This document shows, piece by piece, positions 63,075-64,000 of a stretch of 64,000 bases of DNA. The first letter of the stretch is position 1. The number at the start of each line of letters is the position of its first letter. The position numbers were made by a program, and so were the translations under genes. The stretch spans positions 2,714,501 through 2,778,500 of the forward strand of contig NZ_CP090836.1 of NCBI RefSeq assembly GCF_021491915.1, written 5' to 3'. This DNA comes from Paracoccus everestensis. GTDB lineage: Bacteria; Pseudomonadota; Alphaproteobacteria; Rhodobacterales; Rhodobacteraceae. The notes beneath the pieces were generated by a model that saw only the letters and a program-made list of their open reading frames with translations, was not told where the DNA came from and did not search any database.

Positions 63075-64000
63075 ATGTCCCGTCCCGTGCCGATCAGACG
63101 CGCCCTGATTTCCGTTTCAGACAAGACCGGGCTGATCGACTTTGCCCGCAAGCTGGACGCCCGGGGGATCGAGATCCTGTCCACCGGCGGCAGCGCGAAA
63201 TCGCTGCGCGAGGCGGGGCTGACGGTGGTGGACGTGGCCGATGTGACGGGCTTTCCCGAAATGATGGACGGTCGGGTCAAGACGCTGCACCCGGCGGTCC
63301 ACGGCGGGCTGCTGGCCCTGCGCGACAATGCCGAACACTTGGCCGCGATGGAGGCGCATGGCATCGGTCCCATCGACCTGCTGGTCGTGAACCTTTATCC
63401 CTTCGAGGAAACGGCAGCGAAAGGTGCAGGCTATGACGACTGCATCGAGAATATCGACATCGGCGGCCCGGCGATGATCCGGGCTGCGGCCAAGAACCAT
63501 GGCTTTGTCACCGTGATCGTGGATGTGCAGGATTACGACGCGCTGCTGGCGGAACTGGACGCCAACGATGATCGCACCACCCTGGCCTTTCGCCAGCGCC
63601 AGGCCCAGATCGCCTATGCCCGCACCGCCGCCTATGACGCTGCCGTCAGCACCTGGCTGGCGGGCGCCATCGGCGACGAAACGCCGCGCCGCCGCGCCTT
63701 TGCGGGCACCTTGTCCCAACCCCTGCGCTACGGCGAGAATCCGCATCAGGGGGCGGCCTTCTATGTCACCGGCGAGAACCGCCCGGGCGTTGCCACGGCG
63801 CGTCAGTGGCAGGGCAAGGAACTGTCCTACAACAACATCAACGACACCGACGCGGCATTCGAGTTGGTGGCGGAATTCGACCCGGCGGAAGGCCCTGCCT
63901 GCGCGATCATCAAGCACGCCAATCCCTGCGGCGTCGCGCGGGGCGACAGCGCGCTCGATGCCTATAAGCGGGCCTTCGATTGCGACCGGACCTCGGCCTT
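63075..64000 (+). CDS. purH: bifunctional AICAR transformylase/IMP cyclohydrolase (5' part)
   Basis: Last two steps of IMP synthesis. The 308 codons present cover the N-terminal MGS-like IMP cyclohydrolase domain ([60 protein letters not shown]) and the beginning of the transformylase domain ([24 protein letters not shown]). The full protein should have about 525 residues, so the gene runs off the window end. ATG at 63075. Confidence 0.96.
   Translation, partial: MSRPVPIRRALISVSDKTGLIDFARKLDARGIEILSTGGSAKSLREAGLTVVDVADVTGFPEMMDGRVKTLHPAVHGGLLALRDNAEHLAAMEAHGIGPIDLLVVNLYPFEETAAKGAGYDDCIENIDIGGPAMIRAAAKNHGFVTVIVDVQDYDALLAELDANDDRTTLAFRQRQAQIAYARTAAYDAAVSTWLAGAIGDETPRRRAFAGTLSQPLRYGENPHQGAAFYVTGENRPGVATARQWQGKELSYNNINDTDAAFELVAEFDPAEGPACAIIKHANPCGVARGDSALDAYKRAFDCDRTSA

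Noticed and set aside
1..64000. CRISPR array, prophage, transposase, toxin-antitoxin or other defence system
   Set aside because: No regularly spaced direct repeats, no integrase or transposase motifs, and no recognisable defence genes were found when reading the window; the only recurrent repeat is the interspersed hairpin element.

Overview
The window is a continuous stretch of high-GC chromosome from an alphaproteobacterium, most likely a member of the Rhodobacteraceae/Paracoccaceae close to Paracoccus. The evidence is the set of protein families (DciA-like DUF721, TrcR-like DUF1013, COQ9 family, SDHAF4/DUF1674, long-form dCTP deaminase), conserved neighbourhoods (rpmF-plsX-fabH-ihfA-merR-tRNA-Pro; argS-SPOR-nagZ-scpA-scpB; ftsK-aminotransferase-amidase; rsmB-purH), strong GC bias at third codon positions, and a clade-typical dispersed intergenic repeat. 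There is no rRNA, CRISPR array, prophage or insertion sequence. Almost all of it is core chromosome, with genes packed on both strands and no gap over 300 bp.

Layout. 0-4 kb: ribosomal protein L32, early phospholipid and fatty-acid synthesis (plsX, fabH), a small C4 zinc-finger protein on the opposite strand, IHF alpha, a MerR regulator, tRNA-Pro(GGG). 4-12 kb: dCTP deaminase, a THUMP RNA methyltransferase, scpB/scpA, nagZ, a SPOR-domain membrane protein, argS. 12-22 kb: a DEAD-box helicase with a long charged tail, lnt, a zinc-finger J-domain protein divergent from bolA, glpX, recJ, a metallo-hydrolase and an Xaa-Pro aminopeptidase. 22-31 kb: an atypical SDR, gltA, gltX, comEC, an aromatic/aspartate aminotransferase, sseA (TTG start), smpB, and a candidate 35-residue membrane microprotein just ahead of a two-TM potassium channel. 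31-42 kb: P1 peptidase, gabD, GlsB/YeaQ membrane protein, trcR, a secreted RNase T2, a quinone oxidoreductase, COQ9, rpsU, an unrecognised polytopic membrane protein, an esterase, the divergent lrp-like/ald pair, mscL. 42-50 kb: a DsbA-like protein, DciA-like protein, mutY, alkB, a signal-less L,D-transpeptidase, ribA, an OmpR-type response regulator, a glycosyltransferase in a less GC-rich setting, a glutathionyl-hydroquinone reductase. 50-64 kb: an MFS transporter, xthA, YbbN-type thioredoxin, a Lon-N domain protein, a Trm112-like protein, rhomboid, a DUF2268-like protein with a broken HExxH motif, ftsK, aminotransferase, amidase, an SDHAF4-like protein, rsmB, and purH running off the end.

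I found no large new gene system. The strongest non-gene signal is a dispersed intergenic element (eleven copies at nine sites). It combines a TTCTTC arm, an (A)AATATCC core and a G/C hairpin. It always lies at the 3' end of at least one gene and never between divergent starts; some copies form inverted pairs and some supply coding sequence at gene ends. Other points worth a look are the microprotein/channel pair, several enzymes with altered catalytic residues (RNase T2 Glu to Gln, DUF2268 HExxH to RQMAH, an SDR without its Ser), the internally duplicated dCTP deaminase and the unnamed membrane protein at 38.1-38.8 kb.
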